Shown here: positions 21,634 through 31,699 of the stretch, in pieces | Layout: every line of letters begins with the position of its first letter | Numbering within the stretch: position 1 is the stretch's first letter | Source of the DNA: Plasmopara viticola | Lineage: Eukaryota; Oomycota; Peronosporomycetes; Peronosporales; Peronosporaceae | Assembly (NCBI GenBank): GCA_001695595.3 | Contig: MBPM02000082.1 | Location: 248,001-312,000, forward strand | Direction of reading: 5' to 3' | Length of the DNA: 64,000 bases | The notes under the pieces: model-generated | Databases searched by the model: none | Seen by the model: the letters and a program-made list of their open reading frames with translations, nothing else | What the model was told of the DNA's origin: nothing | Program-made: the position numbers and the translations under genes

Positions 21634-22020
21634 ATGCGGCAACGGACCAAGAGTGTCGTGAACGTGCGCGAGTATTTCCGCATGGATGGCACTGGCGCGC
21701 CGGCACACGGCGACGACTTGCGTGACCTCGACGCGACGCTCGCTTTCTTTCGCTCCAGTGTCGACGTGCTCAAGCCGCACGACAAGACACGGGCGCGGAC
21801 GTCCACGTGCGATTCCTTGGCCGAGACGGACGACGATTCGGATGGCGAAGAAGACGATGGGATTCTCCGCATTCGTGCCTGCAGTCACTCGCGTCGCATT
21901 AGTTTTGACGACGACGTCAATGTCGTGGAAATCCCGGCCCGCTCGAGCTTTGATCCCGGGTACAAGCACCGCGTGTGGTACACGCGGGATGAACTGCGGC
22001 AGAGCCAAGCGTGCTGCTAA
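21634..22020 (+). CDS. Small acidic protein with RISF motif and VWYTRDEL module
   Basis: The predicted product has 128 residues. An acidic stretch lies at 65-75 (ETDDDSDGEEDD). At 88-101 RRISFDDDVNVVEIP fits the protein phosphatase 1 docking pattern [RK]-[VI]-x-F, and at 114-121 VWYTRDEL follows. This order, RVxF-type motif, short beta segment with V-x-EIP, then VWYTrdE, resembles conserved domains in uncharacterised stramenopile and algal proteins and loosely the PP1-binding region of GADD34-like proteins. The protein ends in Cys-Cys, which could be lipid-modified. GC-rich codon use like the adjacent HECT gene and a Met directly after an A-rich leader support expression. Function is not established; a PP1 regulatory role is an inference. 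Confidence 0.65.
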   Translation: MRQRTKSVVNVREYFRMDGTGAPAHGDDLRDLDATLAFFRSSVDVLKPHDKTRARTSTCDSLAETDDDSDGEEDDGILRIRACSHSRRISFDDDVNVVEIPARSSFDPGYKHRVWYTRDELRQSQACC

Positions 22021-22235
22021 CGTGCAATGGTTTGTTTATTTAACGAGTCGAAGGAAGACCTCGATACGTTCGATCAGTACGTCACTAAAGCGAAGGGCTC
22101 GTGATCCGAAGTGATAGGATTGCGACTGGGAATTAATACACTTAAACCCGACCACGTCCTCGTGCGTTTTGTCTCCGCCTTTCGTGTTTTTATTCTGCTT
22201 AAAAGGCGAGTCTTTTCGACCAAAACACCCCCATG

Positions 22236-25200
22236 TTACGATAAATGAAAACTCCCTTGGCCTTCCGTAATACAATACAATAACCGCGCTTTCATGACCT
22301 CCCGCGTGGAATACTCGGGCAATTTCAAGTAATTCGTGCACGTGGACGCCGACGGGAGCACGGCGTCCCGCTCTTCCGCGCCTCCTGGGCCTTGTCCTTT
22401 TCGCACGACCGTCAATTTCGGCTCGAGGTGCCCCAAGCCACCGACCGGCAACCGATCGGCCCCCGTGACGAACCGGACAAAGAGCCGCTGGTCTTCAATC
22501 GCCAGGTCACACAAGATCGCCACGAGGTCGTGGATCGCTCGACTCGCGCTCGAGTACCCGTGGGCACAGACCATATGCTGGCGCAACGCCACGCCGTGGC
22601 GGTCCCACAACGTCCGCTGGCCATTCGTTCGATCGCTGCTCAACAATTCCAATTCCACCACGTCAAACACTTGAAACAGCTCGTGTCCCAGCTGAATTTC
22701 ACGCCCACAACTCGCGTGGAAGCCGTGGCGAAACGCACGGACTTGGGACGCGATCGTGCGGTGCAAGAGAAACTCGAGATTCAACGCCACGTAGTCGTGC
22801 AACGAGGGCAACGTCACGGCCACGTCGTGCCCTCCCGGCACCAGTGGAATGTCGTCGGCCCCAATCATGGTAAAGACACGGCACAAGGCCGCGACTTCCT
22901 GGCTCCACGCCGTCACGTCCACGGCCGTCGCTCCTGACTGCACACCTTTCGTCGCGTGATACTTTAACGCAAGGGCGTGCAAGTACCGCAACGACGTGGC
23001 CAGGGCCGGATCCAACTCTGCTACAAACGACAAGGACGTCGCAATGCTAATGCCGTCGCCCACCAGGCGTTCCCCACGCAACGCACGCAAGAACGGACGG
23101 GCAAACGGAAGATTGATCAACCGCTCGTCGAGAAACGCTTGGCCGACAAATTGCCCAAGGAAATAAAACCACGTCCACACCTTCTTGTCGTCTCCTTTTC
23201 CTCTTCTCGTCTCACACTGCGTCCTCTCTTTCAATTCCATCCCTTGCTGCCACTTCATCTCGTCGCCCTCTTCGTCTGGGAGAAACGGCTTTGGAAAAAG
23301 CCCAAACGGAGCCGACACGAGCCTCGTGGCGTCGTCTCCTTCCGTCACCTCGGGACACGTGTGCACCTCCGACTCGAGCACTTCGGGCGTCGACGCAAGA
23401 TGCGCGACCAACGCGTGGACCTCGTCAAGCGTGAAGTTCGCCCTCCACACGGTCAAAGGCGTGCCGTGGCACACTGCCGACACGTGGTGCGTCACGCCGC
23501 GGTAGTCCCGCTCGTCCATGCGGCGTCCCGTGCACGACACCATGCGATGGCCGTCCATTTCCACGAGCCCCGCTTCCGTGCCGGGGAACGTCACCGTCTC
23601 ACAGTAAGGACATTGCAACACGGGGTGCGTTACGCGGGGCGGCTGCCGCGGAAAGACACTGGCGAGGTACGCCACTTCGTCCTTGCTTACAATCCACCAC
23701 GTCAAGCGCGGCGGCGTGCTCTCCCCGCACGCACACGACAGCGCGCGAGGCCAATGCCACGCGTCTTGGTCCACACACTGGGCACAGTGGGCGCTCGCCC
23801 CTCGGGGTGCATCGACGGCTGCCAGTCCCTTCCTTCCTCGATCCCTCGTGCCCGTCGGGTGCGTGTCCAGTGTCTTTTCAACACTCAGTAATTGGCCGTG
23901 CAAGGCACACGTGGGGACACGAACCACGGCACACTTGACACAATGGAACACGGCAATCCGATGATAGCCGGGCACCGGACGCGCGTGCCACGTCCGGGTC
24001 GTCGGGCCTTCTTTCTCCCGCGTCCACTTCTTTTCCTCCTCGTCCTGCGTCTCCAATCGATCGTCATCCCGCCATAGCCCCAGCGCTTTTGCTTGAATGT
24101 GGTGACACACGAGCGTATAAAACTCCGTCGTGGGGCCGAGGCCCGTCCCGACTTCGCCCAGGAACTCGAGCTCCAGCACGTTCTTCGTGCCCCCGTACAT
24201 GGTCATCAGTTTCAAGGCCGAGGCCAAGAGACGAGAGCGGGCCACACGCACTTTCAAGCGAGGGACCGTCACCATTTGCGCCAGTGCGTCGAGGCCAGAC
24301 GCCCGGTTCCGACTCGATCGTTCACGTCCACGCCGTCGTCGGGTGCTCGACCGGCCCAGGCCGTCCACCGCCGGTTCGTCCTGCACGGCTTTTTTCCATA
24401 CCGTTCGACAGAGATACGACAGTGCGCGGGCACAGCCACTGGTCGTGACGTACAGGAAATGATACCGCGTGGGCAAATCCAGGACAAAGGCAAACGCGTG
24501 TACAAGACGATACGCCCAGTGAGGCAGCGAGTTTGTGACGACGGCAAGCGGGTCATGGAGGACCCGACGGACGTGGAGACTCAGCGATACGTTGGTGAAC
24601 ACGAGCGGCGACCCAACGTCGTGCGGCCGACACTGTCGCACAAGCGTCAACAGCGACAAGAAAGCCCACACGTCGTCCCACCACGCGTCCGATGCCCCAC
24701 GCTCCCGGTGGTCCACGGACTCGTCGTTTTGCGCGTCGCCCCTCATTGTCTCGCTCGCCTCTACGACCCGAAACGTCACGTCGTGCGGGAGGGCTCGCCA
24801 GATCCGTGCGTGCACGGGCACAGACCGCACGTCGCCCCATTTGACCAGCGCTTCGACCAGACTAGTGTCCGGCGACAAGACGTGGTCGTTATACACGGCC
24901 ACAACGCGTCGCCCCGGGTCGCGGGCCGTCTTTGCGTCGCGACAAGCGTCCAGGTCGTGCCGCGACGTGGCATCCAACGTAGCGTCTCCAAGCCGCCACG
25001 CCCGGTCGTCCCATACTTTCTCGGCAATAAAGTCTTCAATCGTTTCAATGCGAGCTAATGGTTCCACCAACACGACCGTGTCGTGTACGGAACAGTCCTG
25101 AACCTTGAAACGAGTTTCATGCTTGGACAAGGTCTTTCGCCACTCCATCGTCGCAGTCTCGTGCGCGTCTTCAGCCAATGTCGTGTGATCTTCCTGATCC

Positions 25201-27461
25201 GGTTCCCTGAGTGGCACCTCGTGCTCAATCAACACGTGCACTTTAATATGCTGCGTGAGCAACTCGACGTCCGTGGCAAGGCGACCGGCCGAAAGACCGT
25301 GCGTGGCCTCGTGCAACGACGTGGCAAACCCGTCCATTGCCAATGCAATCGCACCGTGCAAACACTCGACTAGACACGACAGAAAGATGTGTCCATGCGA
25401 CGCACACTCGTCGTCCAGCACTTGGCTTAACGCTTGCCGACCGATCGACTCGGACAAGACGGCGTGCAAGGCTTGGACAAGGCCACTCTTCGTGAGCTCG
25501 TGCGTCGTCAAGATGGCGTCGCGTTGAGCGCCCAACGCGCAGAGCTGTCGCAGCACACGCACCAGCTGCGCTCGTGCCTCCCCTCGATCGACTTGCAACG
25601 CTTCTTTCAGCTCCGCAACCAGGTGCTTTAAACCTACCATCCTGCTCTCTTGCCAACTCGCTGACCCAAAGTACGCGTGAACCAGGCGCGTAGACAGCCC
25701 GTGGATCGTTTCCAGCTCTTGCCCGCCGCGGGCGTTTTCCCAAGCAGCATAGCACCGAACGAGCGTGGCGACGCCATGCCGTTCGTACGTCGTCAAGACC
25801 CGTTGCCGAGTCGCCACGGGCACGAGTGACCTGTCAATCATGCGAAGGGCCATCGCCACCGTCGCCCGCGTCGACTCGCCGAGACGTTCCAGCCTCGACG
25901 CCTGGCCATGGGGCTGCAAGACGCGCGCGAGAAACGCGGCAAATGGACGTTCAAAGGCGGCCGTCGATGGCGTCGTCGCCTGGCCGACGAGGTAGCTGCG
26001 GTACATGACACGGAAACAGTCCAAGCGGACGTCCGCACGGGCCGTGGCATCGTAGACGTGGACGAGGAACGGCCACTGATCGTACGCCAGGGTCCGGAAT
26101 TCGAGCGGGACAAGCCCCAATGGGGGCTCTTCGTCGACGTCGGGCAGCAGCACGAGCACGAGCTTGAACGTGGCGACCACGACTTGCGTGTCCCACACCA
26201 GCGCGGTCTTGCCCACCAAGGCCATGACCACGGGTGGCAAGTGGACGTGGTGCAAGGGCCACGCCACGTCCTTGTACGTGGCAAAACTCCCAAGAGACGC
26301 CGTCAAGAAGCGCACGATCCCGAGCAGCGCGACGCGCGCGGCGGGCCGGTCCAGTTTCTCGACACACTGTGCAAGTGTCGCGACGAGCAAGGCACAGACC
26401 TCTTCGGTCGCAATCGTCGTGGCAAAGGCCGGACTGGTTCGGAACGCCGGGCTGTCCGCGAGGCGCGCGAGGCCCGACACGGTGCTTTGCAGGAGCTCGG
26501 GATCGCTCGAGCGCAAGAGGTGCGTGAGCAACGGCACGGCCGGCTCCAAGTGCGCGAGGCACTGCGACGGAAAGTCCGTGCACAAGTGACTGACAATGTG
26601 GGCCGCCCGCCGTTGCGTGTCGAGGGGAAAAAAGTCGAGGAACTGGAGGAGCGCGACGAGCCCGTTGGCCGCAATGACTTGGGTTCGGGCGTGAGCACAC
26701 CATTGTGTCCCGTGCGGTACGACCGAGGACGAGGGCCAGGAATCATCGGACGTGCATAGCATTGTGTCGAGGAGCTGGACCGCGAGTTCCGCAACGTCCA
26801 TGTACTCGAGTGCCAAGAGCTTGGCACAGAGCAACGGGATCACGTCTTCGGTACCGGCTTTTGGGATCGCGGTCGTGGGGAAGAGTTCGAGAATGATGGA
26901 AAGCGCGCGAGCGGCTAGGAGCAAGAGTTCACTGGAGGGCGGGGCGCGCATGAGCGCAACGACAGCGGGGACAAACTTCTCGACACTAAAGCCAGAGACC
27001 GCGAGCGTCTCGTCGGATGCCAATGACAACGTCTCGCCCAATTCGGTCAAAGCTGCCGTTTGCACGTGTACCACTTGATGGGTTCCCATCTCGTCAAGTA
27101 ATTGATGGAACCGCGAGGTGGTACCAGCATGCGGGAGTAAATGTGAAAAGGGCACGAGACCAGGTAGCACCGATCGATCGTCGCTATGGAGCTGGTCGAG
27201 CAATTCCCGCAAGGATGGCGAGACATTCTCGGTATCTGTCTCGGCGTCGACTTCTTCTAACAGACGCATGGAAGGCAAGCGACGGGGACCACTGCGTCGT
27301 CGAGCGCGAGCGGACGAGGGTGAGGACGTAGCGGCACTCGAGTCCACGACGTCGCGTGCATCTTGCTCTTCAAACTCGTGGAAGGCTGCGTCGAGGTACT
27401 CGTCGTCATTCCGATCGCTGTCGCTCGCACTCCCGTCACTCCAGTGGCGCGGCGAACTCAT
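22236..27461 (-). CDS. HECT-type E3 ubiquitin ligase, TRIP12/UFD4/UPL3-like
   Basis: The product has 1741 residues and is encoded without introns. It would transfer ubiquitin from an E2 through a catalytic Cys to substrates. The N-terminus is acidic and low-complexity (1-70). Residues about 120-620 are helical, Leu/Ala-rich repeats of Armadillo type, as in the TRIP12/UFD4/UPL3 subfamily. The HECT domain runs from about 1080 to the end, with [14 protein letters not shown] from 1102, [16 protein letters not shown] in the C-lobe, catalytic Cys1708 in STCTN, and a Phe four residues from the end in a GSFHLS tail. Between the start of the N-lobe and FGLFPKPF (near 1385) sits about 250 residues rich in Cys. 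Length fits the subfamily. The substrate is unknown; family members act on N-degron, ubiquitin-fusion and chromatin-related targets. Confidence 0.95.
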   Translation of the reverse strand: MSSPRHWSDGSASDSDRNDDEYLDAAFHEFEEQDARDVVDSSAATSSPSSARARRRSGPRRLPSMRLLEEVDAETDTENVSPSLRELLDQLHSDDRSVLPGLVPFSHLLPHAGTTSRFHQLLDEMGTHQVVHVQTAALTELGETLSLASDETLAVSGFSVEKFVPAVVALMRAPPSSELLLLAARALSIILELFPTTAIPKAGTEDVIPLLCAKLLALEYMDVAELAVQLLDTMLCTSDDSWPSSSVVPHGTQWCAHARTQVIAANGLVALLQFLDFFPLDTQRRAAHIVSHLCTDFPSQCLAHLEPAVPLLTHLLRSSDPELLQSTVSGLARLADSPAFRTSPAFATTIATEEVCALLVATLAQCVEKLDRPAARVALLGIVRFLTASLGSFATYKDVAWPLHHVHLPPVVMALVGKTALVWDTQVVVATFKLVLVLLPDVDEEPPLGLVPLEFRTLAYDQWPFLVHVYDATARADVRLDCFRVMYRSYLVGQATTPSTAAFERPFAAFLARVLQPHGQASRLERLGESTRATVAMALRMIDRSLVPVATRQRVLTTYERHGVATLVRCYAAWENARGGQELETIHGLSTRLVHAYFGSASWQESRMVGLKHLVAELKEALQVDRGEARAQLVRVLRQLCALGAQRDAILTTHELTKSGLVQALHAVLSESIGRQALSQVLDDECASHGHIFLSCLVECLHGAIALAMDGFATSLHEATHGLSAGRLATDVELLTQHIKVHVLIEHEVPLREPDQEDHTTLAEDAHETATMEWRKTLSKHETRFKVQDCSVHDTVVLVEPLARIETIEDFIAEKVWDDRAWRLGDATLDATSRHDLDACRDAKTARDPGRRVVAVYNDHVLSPDTSLVEALVKWGDVRSVPVHARIWRALPHDVTFRVVEASETMRGDAQNDESVDHRERGASDAWWDDVWAFLSLLTLVRQCRPHDVGSPLVFTNVSLSLHVRRVLHDPLAVVTNSLPHWAYRLVHAFAFVLDLPTRYHFLYVTTSGCARALSYLCRTVWKKAVQDEPAVDGLGRSSTRRRRGRERSSRNRASGLDALAQMVTVPRLKVRVARSRLLASALKLMTMYGGTKNVLELEFLGEVGTGLGPTTEFYTLVCHHIQAKALGLWRDDDRLETQDEEEKKWTREKEGPTTRTWHARPVPGYHRIAVFHCVKCAVVRVPTCALHGQLLSVEKTLDTHPTGTRDRGRKGLAAVDAPRGASAHCAQCVDQDAWHWPRALSCACGESTPPRLTWWIVSKDEVAYLASVFPRQPPRVTHPVLQCPYCETVTFPGTEAGLVEMDGHRMVSCTGRRMDERDYRGVTHHVSAVCHGTPLTVWRANFTLDEVHALVAHLASTPEVLESEVHTCPEVTEGDDATRLVSAPFGLFPKPFLPDEEGDEMKWQQGMELKERTQCETRRGKGDDKKVWTWFYFLGQFVGQAFLDERLINLPFARPFLRALRGERLVGDGISIATSLSFVAELDPALATSLRYLHALALKYHATKGVQSGATAVDVTAWSQEVAALCRVFTMIGADDIPLVPGGHDVAVTLPSLHDYVALNLEFLLHRTIASQVRAFRHGFHASCGREIQLGHELFQVFDVVELELLSSDRTNGQRTLWDRHGVALRQHMVCAHGYSSASRAIHDLVAILCDLAIEDQRLFVRFVTGADRLPVGGLGHLEPKLTVVRKGQGPGGAEERDAVLPSASTCTNYLKLPEYSTREVMKARLLYCITEGQGSFHLS

Positions 27462-27565
27462 CTTGGGTACCCCCGACCTGGTTGTATCTGATTAAGAATG
27501 CAGAACCCCCTCGGTTTAGTGCCAGCTTGCGTACAAAACGATGCAAACATTGGTACTTGTTATTA

Positions 27566-28345
27566 TTATTGGGCACAGAGCACGGCAATGAAGTCAGTAA
27601 AGTCAAACGTAGCAAGGTACTGCCGCGCTTCAAATTGGAACCATGAACCAAGAGTGCCAGACCTTGCGTCATGTGTCTCTGCTCCACAGAGTCAATGACA
27701 CAGGCCTCTACTTCTTGGCAAAAGAGCTTGAGTGCCCGATTGTCGTCCAATTTCGCTCGATGCAGTAGCCCACGGGTCCACGCAAAGATGCTGGCAATGG
27801 AATTCGTATTCGTCTCGCCACCCTGTTGATGCACGCGGTAATGACGCGTCACGGTACCATGTGCCGCTTCCGCTCCCAGTGTCTTGCTCATACCAGATGG
27901 CAAGACACTGGTCATGAGCCCGAGCGAGCCAAAACCTTGGGCCAAAATGTCCGACTGCACATCGCCGTCGTAAATTTTACACGCCCACACGAAGCCACCT
28001 TTCGATTAAACACGTGACGGCCAATAATTATGGGATTCTTCCAGCTGGGTACTAATTTCGGGAGATTCTGGCACACGATGGGTTCACGGAAGACTGTACC
28101 ACCCAACTCGTGGCGCAAGGTACCGTGAGGACTGCGCCACATTTTCTTAAGGCCAAATTCCTTCACCCGCTCCTCGTCGGGCGTAATCGTGGCTTATTTG
28201 ATACCAACATGTGTCGAATGATGGCACGTGCGGCTTCAAGTGTCCCGTTGTCGTCACTCGCGTCGCGGTGCTCGATCCCTAGATCGTAATACTCAATTGG
28301 CACGTCAACAAATGGCAAAACCAGCCTCTTGGTTGGAAGCAGAAA
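27566..28345 (-). pseudogene. NADP-type isocitrate dehydrogenase pseudogene
   Basis: Reading on the minus strand, segments match eukaryotic NADP-dependent isocitrate dehydrogenase in order: LPFVDVPIEYYDLGIEHRD, then the ATITPDE region, [31 protein letters not shown], then [18 protein letters not shown] and [13 protein letters not shown] near the C-terminus. Lesions include a 1-bp loss before VGIK, an in-frame TAA after GIK where Tyr is usual, a deletion of roughly 150 codons between IIIGRH and GGFVWACK that removes much of the active-site region, and a further 1-bp loss in the C-terminal KRGQYL region. The native C-terminus would have stopped at 27566-27568. The N-terminal ~30 residues are absent. 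A functional copy must exist elsewhere. The 184-codon open frame at 27436-27990 is only the longest surviving piece. Confidence 0.85.
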
Positions 28346-28645
28346 AAATGATAATGTCTTAAGAATTAAATTCCGTCATACACACGTATAACTACTGCGT
28401 TGTTGGTACAATGAGTCATCAACAAAGTCCGAGTTGAGAAGATACCAATAATATTGTCCTGAAGCTGTATTGGCCACGGATCTTAGAAAAACAGCTGGTT
28501 GACGGGTTTCCCGTAACCAGGAAAGAAAGATTGGGTGGGTACATGATTACGGATGTGCGGGATGGGCCAAAGATTATCGCTTTTCTTTGCCATCTCGGTC
28601 GTACACGACACGATCTGAAAACATAGAGTAGCACTCTTGGGACAG
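28346..28645. other. Spacer between IDH pseudogene and TMEM184-like gene
   Basis: A 71-codon minus-strand frame (28419-28634) with no recognised motif lies here. It should contain the lost 5' end of the dehydrogenase pseudogene, but I see no match to that protein beyond 28345. Confidence 0.4.
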
Positions 28646-30013
28646 CTAGGGCTCGTTCTCTGCAGCAGCACTCTCCACTCGAAATCGCTGCGTGTCACTG
28701 CCTCCTTCTGTACTATCGATAACCTCGCTGTGGTCGTCCTCCTGGGGGTTGGCCACCACCCCATCGGCCTTGGTGTCCTCCACGTCTGGCAAGTTCACTT
28801 CGTCCCCCGTCTTCTTCGTCAATCCACTCAATGCCCTGGTCGACGCAATGCGAGCGTTCGCCTCGAGATCCATCTCGGCCATCTCGTCGTCGTCTTCATC
28901 GTCAATCACAAACCGCGGTGTTCGTGCATTGTTGTGGGCCCGTTGCGTCGGACTGGCTTCCGACGCCTTACGTCGCGCCTTGTGCCCCCGATCACTCGAC
29001 TCCCCTCCACGCTGGAGCATGTACTCCTTGTACGACGGCATGAAATTATGATACGCGTCGGCCAAAATATCGGATAAACTCAACACTTCCTTCATATTGT
29101 TCAGCACTTCGGACTCGGGCAGGCGATCCAGATTCTTTTTAAACTGATTCGGATTAAACGCCACTAAGTGGAGCAAGGCAAACAGCACCATTTCGAGGCA
29201 CAGAATAAAATCCTTCCACGCAAATGCCTGTTCGTTCGTGATCCCGGGAATTAACTCCACCACGCGATTTTGCCAAAACGTGAGAAACACGACACTTTTG
29301 ACGGCAACAAATTTCAAGACGGGATTAAACGAGTGGAGAATGGGGCGCGTGGCCAAGAAAAAGAGGTACAGGCCATAGAGCGCCAGTGTATACGACACGT
29401 TGTATACCACGGCAAGCACAAATTGGTACGCAAACGTATGGTACTTGTTCAGCGCGAGCATGAGGAGGGACACGGCGGCAAAAACGGGTTTGATAAACAC
29501 AAATTGGAGTGTTGCCCGTTTGCACGCCCGCAAGAGTCGGCCGTCCCGCCCGAGGGGATCGAACCAGCGGTTCAAGGGCCACGGGTGCCGAAGGTCGGGT
29601 TCGCTCTGCATCTTCAAGACACAGACTGACTCGCCACCGGCAAAACTGAGGACGAGCGCCAGGAACGAGTAGACCACGAACGCTTCGTAGCAGTCGCGAA
29701 GCGAGTCAAAGTAGAGCGCCGTGTGCACGAACGCGAGGGACAGACACGAGCCCAAGGCGTAGACCGGGACGACGACCAGAATGCGCACGATATAGCGTTG
29801 CAACGGGGGCCGCGAGTAGTGGGCCAAGTGCTGGAGAATATTGTACGCACTCAAGAGCGTCGCGACGACGCAGCAGCCCACGGCGATGAGCAGCGTGCTT
29901 GCCCGATGCGTCTCGACCCAATTCAACGAGAGGCCAAAGACGTGGGCGTGGCCCGTGGCGTTGCCGAGCACGAGACTGGACTCGTTGATCGCGTGGACCG
30001 GCGTGGCCATCAT
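28646..30013 (-). CDS. TMEM184/OST-alpha (DUF300) family seven-helix membrane protein
   Basis: The product has 455 residues from the Met-Met pair at 30013; the further upstream ATG at 30091 adds a non-hydrophobic leader not expected for the family. NES and NAT sequons precede the first membrane segment. About seven hydrophobic helices are visible, near 40-58, 76-98, 109-126, 172-190, 196-222, 231-248 and 265-285. Family marks include YEAFVVYSFLALVLSFAGGE near helix 3, LNKYHTFAYQF between helices 4 and 5, and SFNPVLKFVAVKSVVFLTFWQ near helix 6. The C-terminal ~150 residues are hydrophilic and acidic (DDEDDDE), as in other eukaryotic members. Animal relatives include a bile-acid/steroid transporter subunit and plant relatives the vacuolar LAZ1. 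Its substrate here is not known. Confidence 0.93.
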   Translation of the reverse strand: MMATPVHAINESSLVLGNATGHAHVFGLSLNWVETHRASTLLIAVGCCVVATLLSAYNILQHLAHYSRPPLQRYIVRILVVVPVYALGSCLSLAFVHTALYFDSLRDCYEAFVVYSFLALVLSFAGGESVCVLKMQSEPDLRHPWPLNRWFDPLGRDGRLLRACKRATLQFVFIKPVFAAVSLLMLALNKYHTFAYQFVLAVVYNVSYTLALYGLYLFFLATRPILHSFNPVLKFVAVKSVVFLTFWQNRVVELIPGITNEQAFAWKDFILCLEMVLFALLHLVAFNPNQFKKNLDRLPESEVLNNMKEVLSLSDILADAYHNFMPSYKEYMLQRGGESSDRGHKARRKASEASPTQRAHNNARTPRFVIDDEDDDEMAEMDLEANARIASTRALSGLTKKTGDEVNLPDVEDTKADGVVANPQEDDHSEVIDSTEGGSDTQRFRVESAAAENEP

Positions 30014-30429
30014 TGAGTGGGAATCAAGAAATGCTAAGGACGGGAAAGGGAGCGAGTGGTGGGTAGGGCCGCATTTTGTACCAAAAATCACCTTTTACCG
30101 TGTCAGACGCAGTCGATTACGGGATGTAATGTTCCGTGGACCCCTGCAAAAAAGGCCACAGGGACAATGTAGCCATAAAACATGGCGCAATTATGTAAAT
30201 GTCTAGATTTTCGCGCAATTGCGCGTTTGGGTGCATGTACGTCATAATGGGTGCAGCCAATTAGTGCCAAGGTTTTACGGATAGAGCTAATTGGCAGTTA
30301 TGGTTATAAGGTCCCCACACCATAAGACTTGCCGGCAAATGACTATCAGCATTTGATGTGCAAATCATCGCGAGACCAAGGTGATGACTAGGTTAATCGA
30401 TATCGATTTGACCAACTAGACAATCACTT
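30014..30429. other. Intergenic region with a decayed polygalacturonase-type upstream element
   Basis: The first 100 bp are the 5' flank of the TMEM184-like gene. At 30237-30254, GTACGTCATAATGGGTGC resembles the element GTACGCCATAATGACATAAC found upstream of the live polygalacturonase genes, and it is followed by the coding relic at 30430. Confidence 0.5.
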
Positions 30430-30700
30430 GCACGTATGCCGATATCTCGTCGTGCAGTCGATCTTCAACCAGGTGCAATCCAGTAGGAACATTGTCTTCA
30501 GCAACAACTACTGTCACGGGTCGCTAGTTGTAAGGGTACACGCATGCATTTGAAGACTATTGTAGGACTTAAGGGTCTAATAACAAACGTGAATACATTG
30601 ACAGCGTGGGTCATGAAACGCGGAGAATGCCATCACCATACACAGGCTGCTACTAAGGCTCACCCACCAGTCACGGAACCTCGCGGATGTCGCAATGTAC
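30430..30700 (+). pseudogene. Polygalacturonase (GH28) relic
   Basis: This plus-strand relic matches pieces of the live polygalacturonase genes. GATATCTCGTCGTGCAG matches the ISSC region; CAACCAGGTGCAATCCAGTA followed by TTCAGCAACAACTACTG matches the NQDDCLAMQSS...FSNNYC segment; and the 30550-30605 stretch matches the IKTIIGLKGLISNV segment. Large parts of the coding sequence are deleted between them and stops interrupt every frame. It lies tail-to-tail with the Nudix gene. Confidence 0.75.
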
Positions 30701-30888
30701 GATTACTGCTACGTAATTATCGCTAATCGTTTGACCATTTCCGACCATTAAATGTATATATATATAATGTTTATATGGGAAACTTTTTTTCTACTTGCAT
30801 TGTTTACGATGCAATAATTATGAGGTGTAATTATTTATTGTACTTGATTTGTTTCTACAATTTTAGAAATTCACACTTCACTACAAGC

Positions 30889-31583
30889 TCACCCTGCCGC
30901 AGCGCGCGCCACCATTTCCACTAGCTCTGGTCGACCTTCTAGAAGTCCACACGCTTCCTGTAAGCACACCTAGTACCATGACCATTTCTTAACGTTTCTC
31001 ATCACACAATATTGTAAATTAACGCAGGCGTACCCATTTGCGCTTGCGAGTGCTCTCGGCCCAATCTTCGAAAACGTGCGTGACCTCGAGTTTAAAGCCA
31101 AAGAAGCGGCACGGCTTGCTTTGATGACTGTAAAAGTCCAGTGTACCCAGTGAAGCCACAATGTCGCCGGATACCTTGAGCAAATACATCCACAATCACT
31201 ACCATCAGACAACCAGCTCCACAACCAGGCAAGCGTACCCCTGCTTCCTCGTTGGCTTCGCGGAGTGCGCTATCGAGAACCGACTCGTCGTTTTCCCAAC
31301 CTCCTTTTGGAAGAATCCACTGTGCTGGGTGCTTGGAGCTTGAGATGAGCAGAAACTCACTCGCGCCGTCAGATGTGCGGCGCGAGACCACGATGCACAC
31401 CAACAGGCGCGTGTGGTCGTCATAGCGCTGCTTCTCACGCCCCACACGAGCTTTTAGCAAGCGGCTCGGAAGGAGCGTGCGAACTTCATTCTGTACATTC
31501 GATTCCATACCCGTGGGGCTGTAATCGACAGAATGAGCTGCTTCATGAGGTACCAACGTGACGTGGCCGCTCGGCTGTGTCAT
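30889..31583 (-). CDS. DIPP-like Nudix hydrolase, three exons
   Basis: Predicted exons on the minus strand are 31583-31239, 31174-31034 and 30957-30889, giving 184 residues. Both introns are short (64 and 76 nt), start GTACGC and end CAAG or ACAG. The Nudix box begins GGWENDESVLDSALRE at residue 94 and completes G-x5-E-x7-RE-x2-EE-x-G-V across the first splice site. The preceding QWILPKGG and ISSSKHP fit the diphosphoinositol-polyphosphate phosphohydrolase subgroup, which cleaves diphosphate bonds of inositol pyrophosphates or dinucleotide polyphosphates. Exon 2 supplies FFGFKLEVTHVFEDWAE, and exon 3 a helical tail ending VARAAAG. Without splicing the frame runs into an unrelated ending. The start could instead be a Met upstream at 31676 or downstream (residue 26); the 5' extension looks like leader sequence. 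No secretion signal is visible. Confidence 0.82.
31239..31583 (-). other. Nudix gene exon 1 (115 codons)
   Basis: Contains nearly the entire Nudix box; ends in phase 0 on GAA GCA GGG before the GTACGC donor at 31238. Confidence 0.75.
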
Positions 31584-31699
31584 CGCGTCTAATAGGTACC
31601 ATGCTACATTAAAAAATAGAAACGCCGGACAATAATTAACTTGCATTTTGTAGGGAAGAGTAAACGTCCCATTCAATACTCACCTCTTGGGGCTTATCT

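Noticed and set aside
22260..22285. AATACAATACAATA run that resembles the retroposon tail
   Set aside because: It lies inside the conserved C-terminal coding region of the HECT gene (LLYCI) and lacks any other retroposon sequence.
24093..25058. 321-codon plus-strand frame, and other long plus-strand frames at 22977-23891 and 25908-26759
   Set aside because: These lie antisense within the HECT gene; the high GC and codon bias of that gene keep the opposite strand open.
27436..27990. 184-codon frame resembling isocitrate dehydrogenase as a complete gene
   Set aside because: It is only the C-terminal part; upstream nonsense, frameshifts and a large deletion, and a shifted C-terminus, show a pseudogene.
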